DNA from: Flavobacteriaceae bacterium
GTDB lineage: Bacteria; Bacteroidota; Bacteroidia; Flavobacteriales; Flavobacteriaceae
DNA length: 11,522 nucleotides
Assembly (NCBI GenBank): GCA_013003145.1
Contig: JABDLH010000107.1
Span: forward strand, 1 to 11,522
Direction: 5' to 3'
Shown here: positions 1-6,602 of the stretch, piece by piece
How the letters are laid out: each line of letters starts with the position of its first letter
How positions within the stretch are numbered: position 1 is the first letter of the stretch
Made by a program: the position numbers and the translations under genes
The notes under the pieces: generated by a model
What the model was told of the DNA's origin: nothing
Databases searched by the model: none
Seen by the model: the letters and a program-made list of their open reading frames with translations, nothing else

Positions 1-1377
1 CTGGTGTGCCCTGCTCTGGTCAATGACCAACATCCCTGATTTTATAGTGGTAACAATATATTTCCGTCGTAATTGGAAACTACTCCCTCTTTGCTCCTTT
101 TCACCGTCCGAGTCAAAAATTGAACTGGTGTAAGAGTCGGATTCCACAGGCATTACAGAAAGTGCATTTTCACTTCCAACCTGCGAATCCAGGCCTACAT
201 ACATGCTTTCCCAACTACTTTCCTGCCTGGAACTGAATTGGGTGGGCGCTGACCTCTTGGTATGCTCTTCTTTAAAAGGGTTAAATCCCGCATCGACAGA
301 CACCCGTGGCGGATGCGCCCCTTTTTCTTTAAAATCGTACGGGGTATCCAGGTTCTGATCCCTTTCAAAGTCCAATACCGGTGCAATATTAAATTGCCCA
401 AGACTGTGTTTTACTGAGGAACGCAGGATTGCATAAAGCGTTTGCTCATCGTCAAATTTGATCTCTGTCTTGGTCGGGTGGATATTGATATCGATAGATC
501 CCGGATCCACTTTGAGAAACAGGAAATAACCCGGGTGAACTTCAGATCGGATAAGACCTTCAAAAGCTGCCGACACGGCATGATGCAGGTAGGGGCTTTT
601 TATAAATCGGTCGTTGACGAAAAAGAACTGCTCTCCCCTGCTCTTCTTTGCAAACTCGGGCTTACAAATAAATCCCGAGATCTCCACCACCTGGGTTTCT
701 TCGGTTACGGGTACCAGCTTCTCGTTGGTCTTACCGCCAAAAAGATGCACAATACGCTGCCTGTGATTCGTATCAGGGAGATTGAATAATTCGTTCCCAT
801 CGTGGAAATATTGGAATCCAATTCCGGGATGGGCCAGGGCTACCCTGTGAAATTCATCCGTAATATGTCGTAATTCCACTTGTTTGGACTTCAGGAAATT
901 TCGACGTGCCGGGATATTAAAGAAAAGATTTTTAACCGCCACGGAAGTTCCTACCGGGGTTGTAATAACTTCCTGGTCCGTGATGCGACTACCCTGTATG
1001 CTCAACAGTGTCCCGAGTTCATCGGAACCCGGTCGAGTCTTCATTTCTACGTGTGCAATAGCCGCGATAGAGGCCAGGGCTTCTCCCCGGAACCCCTTGG
1101 TGTTCAGGTGAAACAGATCATCTGCATTGCGGATCTTAGAAGTAGCATGCCTTTCAAAACTCAACCGTGCATCCGTAACACTCATTCCCATTCCGTCGTC
1201 AACGACTTGTATCAGGGTCTTCCCCCCGTCTTTTATGATCAGTTGAATATTTTCAGCCCCGGCATCAATAGCATTCTCCAGGAGTTCTTTAACTACAGAA
1301 GCAGGTCGTTGTACGACTTCCCCGGCAGCGATCTGGTTGGCTACGTGATCCGGTAAGAGTTGAATTCTGTCAGGCAT
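1..1377 (-). CDS. mutL: DNA mismatch repair protein MutL (C-terminal end outside window)
   Basis: MutL is the ATP-dependent matchmaker of methyl-independent mismatch repair, linking MutS at a mismatch to downstream excision. The frame was read by hand and is open from the ATG at 1377 to the left edge, giving 459 residues of a protein usually near 600. The GHKL ATPase is complete: ELLENAIDAGA with E34/N35, DDGMGM at 60-65, and GFRGEALASI at 95-104. The transducer domain follows, with VHPTKTEIKFDD near residue 300. A Gly/Ser/Glu-rich linker of about 90 residues leads into the C-terminal dimerisation domain, where YIVTTIKSGMLVIDQ is recognisable near 440-454. The last visible residues, DQSRAHQ (453-459), sit where endonuclease MutLs carry DQHA(X)2E, so that motif is altered. 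The start overlaps the stop of the upstream gene by one base (TAATG), implying translational coupling. Identity is very secure. Confidence 0.97.
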   Translation of the reverse strand, partial: MPDRIQLLPDHVANQIAAGEVVQRPASVVKELLENAIDAGAENIQLIIKDGGKTLIQVVDDGMGMSVTDARLSFERHATSKIRNADDLFHLNTKGFRGEALASIAAIAHVEMKTRPGSDELGTLLSIQGSRITDQEVITTPVGTSVAVKNLFFNIPARRNFLKSKQVELRHITDEFHRVALAHPGIGFQYFHDGNELFNLPDTNHRQRIVHLFGGKTNEKLVPVTEETQVVEISGFICKPEFAKKSRGEQFFFVNDRFIKSPYLHHAVSAAFEGLIRSEVHPGYFLFLKVDPGSIDINIHPTKTEIKFDDEQTLYAILRSSVKHSLGQFNIAPVLDFERDQNLDTPYDFKEKGAHPPRVSVDAGFNPFKEEHTKRSAPTQFSSRQESSWESMYVGLDSQVGSENALSVMPVESDSYTSSIFDSDGEKEQRGSSFQLRRKYIVTTIKSGMLVIDQSRAHQ

Positions 1378-1667
1378 TATTGGGTATAGAAAATTGAAAG
1401 ATCAAAGTCTATGATATAAAGGAAGATCAGGATCAGGATGGCTAAGATGATGTAGAACCTCCATTTAAAATTTCGGTCGCCTGCATTCTTCATATCAGAC
1501 ATCGCCTGGTTCCATCTCCGCCTTATACCCCCGGGAGAATCCACGGTTGTGCGGAATTTATCCAGCCTGTGTTCAATTTTAAACGGACTTCCCTCACCTT
1601 TATCGTCAAAGTAGCGAGGCGAGTAATCAAACTTTTTGTTCTTACGTAATTTTGTGAATCTTCCCAT
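1377..1667 (-). CDS. Small conserved membrane protein between ribH and mutL
   Basis: Encodes 96 residues with no catalytic motif that I recognise. The first 70 residues are basic and polar, with a conserved-looking stretch FDYSPRYFDDKGEGSPF at 13-29. A single hydrophobic segment covers about residues 71-86, followed by a short tail, so it is probably a one-span protein with its N-terminus in the cytoplasm. Similar small proteins next to ribH in flavobacterial genomes often carry the database name 'riboflavin synthase subunit beta'; nothing in this sequence resembles lumazine synthase, so that name is probably transferred from the neighbouring gene. Its stop shares one base with the mutL start. 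The gene follows ribH after a 121-base gap that holds a possible separate promoter. Function is unknown. Confidence 0.8.
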   Translation of the reverse strand: MGRFTKLRKNKKFDYSPRYFDDKGEGSPFKIEHRLDKFRTTVDSPGGIRRRWNQAMSDMKNAGDRNFKWRFYIILAILILIFLYIIDFDLSIFYTQ

Positions 1668-1680
1668 GATCTTATCCCTT

Positions 1681-1712
1681 CAAAGTTACTTAAAAACAAA
1701 AAGAGTGCCGAA
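1681..1712 (-). promoter_or_regulatory. Possible internal promoter for small membrane protein-mutL
   Basis: Read on the minus strand, 1688-1681 is TAACTTTG, an exact match to the Bacteroidota -7 consensus TAnnTTTG, ending 13 bases before the ATG at 1667. The best -33 candidate is TTC at 1712-1710 (one mismatch to TTG, 21-base spacer). A purine-rich GAAGGGA lies between it and the start and could serve as a ribosome site. The position inside the 121-base ribH gap suggests mutL is not solely dependent on the upstream promoter. Prediction by pattern only. Confidence 0.4.
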
Positions 1713-1788
1713 ACTTCGCTGCCAAAAATTGTTAACAGCAAAACGTCGGAAGCCCTTAAATATCGAAGTTTTAGAAGAATCGCGAGGA

Positions 1789-2271
1789 TCAGTTCCCCAG
1801 AACTGCCATTTTTAATGCAACAACAGCAGCCTCTGTCCCCTTATTACCGTGCTTACCCCCACTCCTGTCCTGCGCCTGTTGCAGGTTGTCATCGGTCAGG
1901 ACGCAGAAGATCACGGGAATATTATATCGGACATTAAGATCTTTAATGCCTTGTGCCACAGCGCTGCATACGTATTCAAAATGCGCGGTTTCCCCACGAA
2001 TTACGGAACCGATCGCGATAACGGCGTCGGGCGCGTGCTTCTCCAGCATACGCTTACAGCCAAAAACGAGTTCAAAACTACCGGGGACATTCCAACGTAA
2101 GAGGTTGGCCTCCAATAGACCGGCCTCTGCCAGGGCTGCCTGGGCGCCTTCAAACAAACTCTCGGTAATCTCTGTATTCCATTCAGATACTACAACTCCT
2201 ATTCGGAGTGGAGCTGCATCCGGCAAGGATGTTTTATCGTAATCAGAAAGGTTCTTGTTAACGGTGGCCAT
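1789..2271 (-). CDS. ribH: 6,7-dimethyl-8-ribityllumazine synthase
   Basis: Catalyses the penultimate step of riboflavin synthesis: condensation of 5-amino-6-(D-ribitylamino)uracil with 3,4-dihydroxy-2-butanone 4-phosphate to the lumazine, in the cytoplasm, normally as a pentamer or icosahedral shell. The 160 residues match the family length. Visible motifs are SEWNTEIT with aromatic W31, VPGSFEL at 62-68, GSVIRGETAHFEYV with catalytic H97, and LTDDNLQQAQDRSGGKHGNKG with R136. W31, H97 and R136 line up at a constant offset of 9 with Phe22, His88 and Arg127 of the Bacillus enzyme. The ATG at 2271 overlaps the TPR gene stop by one base (TAATG). No FMN riboswitch is evident upstream, and no other rib genes are in the window. 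Confidence 0.97.
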   Translation of the reverse strand: MATVNKNLSDYDKTSLPDAAPLRIGVVVSEWNTEITESLFEGAQAALAEAGLLEANLLRWNVPGSFELVFGCKRMLEKHAPDAVIAIGSVIRGETAHFEYVCSAVAQGIKDLNVRYNIPVIFCVLTDDNLQQAQDRSGGKHGNKGTEAAVVALKMAVLGN

Positions 2272-3035
2272 TAGTTACCACTTTTAGCCATTCCAAGAAA
2301 TACATCAATTGAACCAGCTTCTACGGCATTAGGGTATTCTTCCTTAATACGCTCAAAGTACTCGGCTGCCTTGCTGGCTTCCCCAAGCTCAAGAGCAGTT
2401 ATCCCTGCCTTGTGTAGAAATTTCGGAGTGGTATACTCATTCTCATTATGATCAAAAGCCTTCTCGTAATAAGAAAGTGCCTCTGCAGGTTGCTCTAATT
2501 GCATGAATGCATCACCAATACCTCCTTTAGCAAGGGCACCCAGGATAGCATCGTCTGAAGAAAAGTCTTCGAGGTGATCAATAGCCTCCTGGTACTTCTG
2601 CATGTTCAGGTAAGCCATTCCCGCAGAATAGTTCGCAAGGTTTGCTGCTTTGGTACCACTGTACTCATCGATGATATCCAGGAAACCATATTTACCCTCT
2701 GCACCGTTCAGTGCCAGCAGGTAAAGGCTGTCTTTTTCTGCACTGTTCAGCGCCTGGTCAAAATATTGTTGCGGATAATACATCTCGTTGGCCGCGGTAG
2801 CTTCGCGGGGAGCGAGTACAAACTGGTTATATGCAAGGTATCCTAATACTCCGATCGCGATAACCCCGATCACGCCCAGGATATAGTTCTGATTCTTGTA
2901 AACCCACTGTTCAGACCTGGACGCACTCTCATCCAGAGTACTGAAAACCTCGGCGGTAGTACTGTTATCAACTGATTGCTGTTGTTCTTCGGCTTTGTTC
3001 TTTGGCTTAAAGCCGCGCTTCTTATATGTTGCCAT
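2271..3035 (-). CDS. Tetratricopeptide-repeat membrane-anchored protein
   Basis: A 254-residue protein with a charged, Gln-rich N-terminus (1-50), one transmembrane segment at about 51-68 (YILGVIGVIAIGVLGYLAY), and a soluble C-terminal part with helical TPR-like repeats at about 130-238 (for example AYLNMQKYQEAIDHLEDF and AEALSYYEKAFDHNE). The lack of a cleavable signal suggests a bitopic protein with the TPR domain on the periplasmic side, resembling YfgM-type proteins that assist folding or envelope assembly; that comparison is inferred from architecture only. It is first in a leftward operon with ribH, its stop being fused to the ribH start as TAATG. A strong promoter lies 20 bases upstream. 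The substrate or partner cannot be told from sequence. Confidence 0.88.
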   Translation of the reverse strand: MATYKKRGFKPKNKAEEQQQSVDNSTTAEVFSTLDESASRSEQWVYKNQNYILGVIGVIAIGVLGYLAYNQFVLAPREATAANEMYYPQQYFDQALNSAEKDSLYLLALNGAEGKYGFLDIIDEYSGTKAANLANYSAGMAYLNMQKYQEAIDHLEDFSSDDAILGALAKGGIGDAFMQLEQPAEALSYYEKAFDHNENEYTTPKFLHKAGITALELGEASKAAEYFERIKEEYPNAVEAGSIDVFLGMAKSGN

Positions 3036-3055
3036 GGTTCTAGTTATTGGTCGCG

Positions 3056-3084
3056 CAAAAATAAAGTTTTTATCAAAACCTCAA
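3056..3084 (-). promoter_or_regulatory. Bacteroidota-type promoter for TPR-ribH operon
   Basis: On the minus strand, 3084-3082 is TTG (-33 element) and 3063-3056 is TATTTTTG, an exact match to TAnnTTTG (-7 element), with an 18-base spacer. The start codon is at 3035, leaving a leader of roughly 15-18 bases. The -7 box is followed by CGCG, and the 12-mer TTATTTTTGCGC also occurs at the ndk promoter. On the plus strand of the same 115-base gap, only a degenerate -7-like TATTTTTC (3099-3106) was seen ahead of recF, without a good -33. Confidence 0.7.
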
Positions 3085-3150
3085 CCCTATTAATTCGTTA
3101 TTTTTCGATAATTTGCAGCCCCTATTTAATTAAATTCTCCAAAACCCTCC

Positions 3151-4230
3151 ATGTTTTTAAAAAAGATCTCGCTCGTTAATTATAAAAATTTTGACAGTGG
3201 AGAATTTGAATTCGATTCAAAAATCAACGCTTTCGTGGGTGCTAACGGCGTTGGAAAGACCAATGTATTAGACGCGGTATACCATCTCTGTTTCGGTAAG
3301 AGCTACTTTAACCCGATCTCTAGCCAGAACATCAGGCACGGTGAGGATTTTTTTATGATAGAAGGGGTATTCCAGAAAGAAGAGCGGGAAGAGCGGATCG
3401 TTTGCAGTCTTAAAAAAGGCAGTAAAAAGGTCATTAAACGCAATGCTAAGGCTTATGAGCGGTTTTCTGACCATATAGGCTTATTGCCACTCGTCATGAT
3501 CTCTCCGGCAGACCGGGACCTTATTATTGAAGGAAGCGAGACCAGGCGTAAGTTCATGGATGGTGTGATCGCACAATCAGATAAAGATTACCTGCAGTCC
3601 CTTATTCACTATAATAAGGTGCTCATGCAACGAAATTCCCTCTTAAAGTATTTCGCGGTAAATCACAGGTTTGACCCTGCTACCCTGGAAGTGTATAACG
3701 AGCAGCTATCCCATTACGGCTCGCTGATCTTTGAACGGAGGAAACGGTTCATTTCAGAATTCATAGACACCTTCAGGGAACAATACAAGGTGATTTCTGG
3801 TGGACATGAAGTTATCGGCCTGGAGTATGACAGTAAATTACACGAGGAGGAACTGGGAAGCTTACTGAAAAATAACCTGGAGAAAGACCGTGCACTGCAA
3901 TACACCAGCGTAGGAACACATAAGGACGACCTTAAATTTACTATTGACGAGCATCCCATAAAGAAGTTTGGCAGCCAGGGCCAGCAAAAAACTTTCCTGA
4001 TCGCTTTGAAATTTGCCCAATTCCATTTTATTAAAGCACATTCCGCAACCACCCCGGTGCTATTGCTGGATGATATATTTGACAAACTGGATGAAAACCG
4101 GGTAAAACATATTATCACCCTGGTTGAAGACGATAATTTCGGGCAGATTTTCCTCAGTGATACCCACCGGGAACGAACAGAAGAAATCGTTAAATCCATC
4201 CATCAATCTTATAAAATTTTTACCTTGTAA
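3151..4230 (+). CDS. recF: DNA replication and repair protein RecF
   Basis: RecF is an SMC-like ATPase that with RecO and RecR loads RecA at single-strand gaps and stalled forks. The 359-residue length is typical. Walker A GANGVGKT is at 30-37, directly after LVNYKNF, the usual RecF N-terminus. The ABC signature SQGQQK is at 275-280, Walker B VLLLDD at 303-308, and the D-loop DKLDE follows at 311-315; the ISPADRDLI segment near 117-125 is also characteristic. It heads a three-gene plus-strand cluster: the next start lies one base after the stop, and a DUF721/DciA-like gene follows. It is divergent from the TPR-ribH operon. dnaA and dnaN, frequent recF neighbours elsewhere, are not here. Confidence 0.97.
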   Translation: MFLKKISLVNYKNFDSGEFEFDSKINAFVGANGVGKTNVLDAVYHLCFGKSYFNPISSQNIRHGEDFFMIEGVFQKEEREERIVCSLKKGSKKVIKRNAKAYERFSDHIGLLPLVMISPADRDLIIEGSETRRKFMDGVIAQSDKDYLQSLIHYNKVLMQRNSLLKYFAVNHRFDPATLEVYNEQLSHYGSLIFERRKRFISEFIDTFREQYKVISGGHEVIGLEYDSKLHEEELGSLLKNNLEKDRALQYTSVGTHKDDLKFTIDEHPIKKFGSQGQQKTFLIALKFAQFHFIKAHSATTPVLLLDDIFDKLDENRVKHIITLVEDDNFGQIFLSDTHRERTEEIVKSIHQSYKIFTL

Positions 4231-4231
4231 T

Positions 4232-4651
4232 ATGAAAAAACTACTCCTCTTAACTCTTATTCTTACCTTAAGTGGTTGTGGTCATGATGTTAAAAGTGAG
4301 GACTTACAATACCTGGATGGGTACTGGGAAATTGCCGAAGTAGAAATGCCTGACGGCCAAGTCAGGGAGTACAAGGCCAGCACCACAGTAGATTACTTTT
4401 CTTTAGAAGGCCGGGAGGGGTACCGCAAAAAAGTTCAGCCATCGCTAAGCGGGACCTACACAACATCTGATGATGCCGTTAAGATTTCAATAACCGAGAA
4501 AGAAGGTGTGTTCTATATCAATTACCGGGAAGCGGACAACGAATGGTCTGAGCGCATTCTGAAATTGCAGGCTTCAGATTTAGAAGTGATCAATGACGAA
4601 CAAGTTATCTACCGTTACAAGCGGTATGAACCCATTAACATCCAAAAATGA
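4232..4651 (+). CDS. Lipocalin-like lipoprotein
   Basis: Encodes 139 residues from the ATG at 4232. The frame is open further upstream inside recF, but the 4232 start gives a proper lipoprotein signal: MKK, a hydrophobic run, then lipobox LSGC with Cys16. It also sits one base after the recF stop. The mature part has short alternating beta-like segments (YWEIAEVEMPDG, TYTTSDDAVKISI, VFYINYREAD, EQVIYRYKRYE) and resembles small lipocalin-like domains common in Bacteroidota lipoproteins; this fold assignment is tentative. The 4-base ATGA overlap with the next gene indicates translational coupling. An envelope lipoprotein between recF and a DciA-like gene has no obvious functional link to them. 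Ligand and role are unknown. Confidence 0.82.
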   Translation: MKKLLLLTLILTLSGCGHDVKSEDLQYLDGYWEIAEVEMPDGQVREYKASTTVDYFSLEGREGYRKKVQPSLSGTYTTSDDAVKISITEKEGVFYINYREADNEWSERILKLQASDLEVINDEQVIYRYKRYEPINIQK

Positions 4652-4950
4652 AGATGAAGAAAGACAAGGATAAGGATCAGTCCCTGGGTGGAATATTAAA
4701 AGATTTCATCAAAGACAATAAGCTTCAGGGAGGAATAAATCGCATTAATGCCGAGGAGGCGTGGAAAGATACTATGGGCCCCGGGGTGAACAATTACACT
4801 ACAGGCGTTGTATTCCGGAATGATACGCTTTTTGTCTCGCTCAGTTCCTCGGTGCTCCGGGAAGAACTCAGCCTGGGGAAAAGTAAAATTGTACAGATGC
4901 TCAATGAAGCTATCGGGCAAGACCTCATTAAAAAGATTGTACTGAGATAA
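4648..4950 (+). CDS. DUF721 / DciA-like protein
   Basis: A 100-residue cytoplasmic protein. After a Lys/Asp-rich start it shows the DUF721 pattern: an amphipathic helix (LGGILKDFIKDNKL), a conserved WKDTMGPGVNNYT segment where family members have W-x-x-x-x-G, then beta strands (TGVVFRNDTLFVSLSSSVLREEL) and a terminal helix (IVQMLNEAIGQDLIKKIVLR). Some DUF721 proteins (DciA) interact with the replicative helicase DnaB and act as its loader or operator in bacteria lacking DnaC/DnaI. Proximity to recF fits a DNA-metabolism role, but whether this short version acts as DciA is inference. The start overlaps the lipoprotein stop by four bases; a second ATG at 4654 is a possible alternative. Confidence 0.85.
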   Translation: MKMKKDKDKDQSLGGILKDFIKDNKLQGGINRINAEEAWKDTMGPGVNNYTTGVVFRNDTLFVSLSSSVLREELSLGKSKIVQMLNEAIGQDLIKKIVLR

Positions 4951-4976
4951 AAAAAACCGGGGCATAGGCCCCGGTT
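4949..4976 (-). terminator. Intrinsic terminator of ndk
   Basis: A perfect 9-bp inverted repeat, AACCGGGGC / GCCCCGGTT, with loop ATAG (4955-4976). On the minus strand it is followed by T6, so it best serves ndk, ending about 34 bases after that stop. Its U-tract overlaps the TAA of the convergent DUF721 gene. In the plus direction there is no T-run, so termination of the recF operon here would be weak. Confidence 0.8.
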
Positions 4977-5009
4977 AACTGTCTTATCAAAAATAGAACA
5001 GACTTATAC

Positions 5010-5429
5010 CTAGTAGATTTCCCTACCGGAGAAATGAAATGATCCTTCTATTTGTGCATTCTCATCACTGTCTGAACCGTGTACTGCATTTTCACCAATA
5101 TCTTTAGCGAATAATTTTCGGATTGTACCTTCTGCTGCTTCTTTTGGATTAGTAGCACCGATCAAAGCCCTGAAATCTTCTACCGCGTTCTCTTTTTCGA
5201 GAATTGCAGATACAATAGGCCCCCTGGTCATAAATTCTACCAGTTCACCAAAGAATGGTCGCTCTTTGTGGATAGCGTAAAATTCCTGGGCATCCCTCAA
5301 ACTCAGTTGCGTGTACTTCATAGCCACGATCTTAAAGCCGGCAGAAGTTATTTTTTCCAAAATTGCTCCTATATGACCATTTTCGACCGCATCAGGCTTA
5401 ATCATGGTAAAGGTTCTGTTTCCTGTCAT
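5010..5429 (-). CDS. ndk: Nucleoside diphosphate kinase
   Basis: Transfers the gamma phosphate between nucleoside triphosphates and diphosphates through a phospho-histidine, balancing NTP and dNTP pools in the cytoplasm. The 139 residues match the family. Key features are FTMIKPDAV with K11, the [16 protein letters not shown] segment at 57-71, GTIRKLFA at 101-108, and the active site NAVHGSDS with H117. The start at 5429 gives the canonical [13 protein letters not shown] opening. An in-frame ATG at 5480 would add 17 residues but lies upstream of the predicted promoter, so it is rejected. Single gene, convergent with the recF cluster and divergent from the DHH operon. Confidence 0.97.
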   Translation of the reverse strand: MTGNRTFTMIKPDAVENGHIGAILEKITSAGFKIVAMKYTQLSLRDAQEFYAIHKERPFFGELVEFMTRGPIVSAILEKENAVEDFRALIGATNPKEAAEGTIRKLFAKDIGENAVHGSDSDENAQIEGSFHFSGREIY

Positions 5430-5446
5430 TTTCTTAAAATTTTGCG

Positions 5447-5477
5447 CAAAAATAAGCTTTCTGATCGCAACCCGCAA
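5447..5477 (-). promoter_or_regulatory. ndk: Bacteroidota-type promoter for ndk
   Basis: On the minus strand, TTG at 5477-5475 and TATTTTTG at 5454-5447 form -33 and -7 elements with a 20-base spacer, ending 17 bases before the ATG at 5429. The -7 box is followed by CGC and overlaps a perfect 12-bp palindrome TTTTGCGCAAAA (5440-5451). The promoter placement decides the ndk start codon. Confidence 0.7.
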
Positions 5478-5547
5478 CATTTATAGGCCAAGGAATTACC
5501 GAGCAGCCCGGCAAGGTGTATTCCGGTTCAATTAATGTGGAAGCTCC

Positions 5548-5577
5548 TTCCCTCTTTCGCATTAAATTGTATATTTG
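5548..5577 (+). promoter_or_regulatory. Probable promoter of the DHH-gldI-isomerase operon
   Basis: TATATTTG at 5570-5577 matches the -7 consensus TAnnTTTG exactly. A -33-like TTC (one mismatch to TTG) lies at 5548-5550 with a 19-base spacer. Only five bases separate the -7 box from the ATG at 5583, so transcription would begin within a few bases of the start codon and the mRNA would be leaderless or nearly so. Confidence 0.5.
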
Positions 5578-5582
5578 GGCGA

Positions 5583-6602
5583 ATGAATCCACACGAGGTA
5601 AATACGGTAAGAGCCCTGCTATCAGAGCCTCAACAGGCCGTAATAATTCCACATAAAAATCCGGACGGTGACGCTATCGGCTCCTGCCTGGGCTTATATC
5701 ATTTTCTGAGAAAATTAGGGCATGACGCCAAGGTCGTTGCCCCAAACGATTATCCCAAATTCCTGAAATGGATGCCCGGGAACAATGATGTGATCATATT
5801 TGATAAGCAGACAGAATTAGCACAGGGACTGCTGGACAAGGCCGCCCTGGTATTCACCCTGGATTTCAATGATCTCGGCAGGGTTGGCCCGCATATGGAA
5901 ACAGCTTTAAAACAGCTAAAGGTTCCTATGGTCATGATAGATCATCACCAGGCCCCTTCGGATTATGCAAAAGTGACCTATTCCGATACCGGGATGAGTT
6001 CCACTTGTGAAATGGTCTACCGCTTTATCGAGGCCGTCGGTTCTACAGAGATCATCGATGCGGATATAGCCAATTGTCTTTACGCAGGGATTGTGACCGA
6101 CACGGGCTCTTTCAAATTCCCTTCAACTAGCAGTGATACCCACAGGATCGCGGCAGACCTGATAGACAAGGGAGCCCAGAACTCTGATATACACAGCAAT
6201 ATTTTTGATACCAATACTCCAGCCAGGCTTCACTTACTGGGCTGCGCGCTTAAGAACATGGTCATTAAAGCAGAGGTGAGTACTGCTTACATCACTCTAT
6301 CCCAGGCAGAGTTAGATCAGTATCAATACAAGAAAGGTGACACCGAAGGATTTGTAAACTACGGCTTAACCCTTGAAGGAATTAAATTTGCCGTGATCTT
6401 TATAGAGAATAAGGAAGAGGGAATCATCAAGATCTCCTTTCGTTCTACCGGTGAATTTTCTGTGAATGATTTTGCCAGGACCTATTTTAATGGAGGTGGG
6501 CATAAAAATGCTGCAGGGGGTCGTAGCGAAAGATCGATGGAAGATACAGTGGCCTATTTTGAATCACTGCTCGAAAAACATAAAAAGGATTTGAACCCAT
6601 GA
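5583..6602 (+). CDS. DHH/DHHA1 phosphoesterase, NrnA-like nanoRNase / pAp phosphatase
   Basis: A 339-residue DHH-family phosphoesterase. NrnA-type members degrade 2-5 nt RNAs and dephosphorylate 3'-phosphoadenosine 5'-phosphate in the cytoplasm. The DHH domain carries all metal-binding motifs: HKNPDGDAIGS with H24, D28 and D30; TLDFNDLGRVG with D94; IDHH with D120, H121 and H122; and AGIVTDTGSFKF with D173. The C-terminal DHHA1 domain ends in the substrate-binding YFNGGGHKNAAGG (301-313). The ATG at 5583 is preferred over an in-frame ATG at 5535, which lies upstream of the promoter and would add a non-conserved leader. It is the first gene of a three-gene operon and overlaps gldI by four bases (ATGA). 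The precise substrate is inferred from the family. Confidence 0.92.
   Translation: MNPHEVNTVRALLSEPQQAVIIPHKNPDGDAIGSCLGLYHFLRKLGHDAKVVAPNDYPKFLKWMPGNNDVIIFDKQTELAQGLLDKAALVFTLDFNDLGRVGPHMETALKQLKVPMVMIDHHQAPSDYAKVTYSDTGMSSTCEMVYRFIEAVGSTEIIDADIANCLYAGIVTDTGSFKFPSTSSDTHRIAADLIDKGAQNSDIHSNIFDTNTPARLHLLGCALKNMVIKAEVSTAYITLSQAELDQYQYKKGDTEGFVNYGLTLEGIKFAVIFIENKEEGIIKISFRSTGEFSVNDFARTYFNGGGHKNAAGGRSERSMEDTVAYFESLLEKHKKDLNP

Noticed and set aside
442..1356. Plus-strand open frames of 115 and 158 residues
   Set aside because: They lie antisense to well-supported mutL codons and show no domain or motif.
1..1377. Possible broken or frameshifted mutL, because no long ORF is delimited by a stop on the minus strand here
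   Set aside because: Reading every codon from 1377 down to 1 shows an unbroken frame with all MutL motifs; it merely leaves the window before a stop.
2272..3150. FMN riboswitch upstream of ribH
   Set aside because: ribH starts inside an operon directly on the TPR stop codon, and no conserved RFN-type helices are visible in the 115-base leader region.
4124..4231. N-terminal extension of the lipocalin-like lipoprotein into recF
   Set aside because: The extension is the out-of-frame reading of the RecF C-terminus; the ATG at 4232 gives a proper lipoprotein signal.
5430..5480. Longer Ndk start at 5480
   Set aside because: It lies upstream of the predicted promoter elements at 5447-5477 and adds residues absent from the family.
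5535..5582. Longer DHH protein start at 5535
   Set aside because: The added 16 residues overlie the promoter and are not part of the conserved fold.
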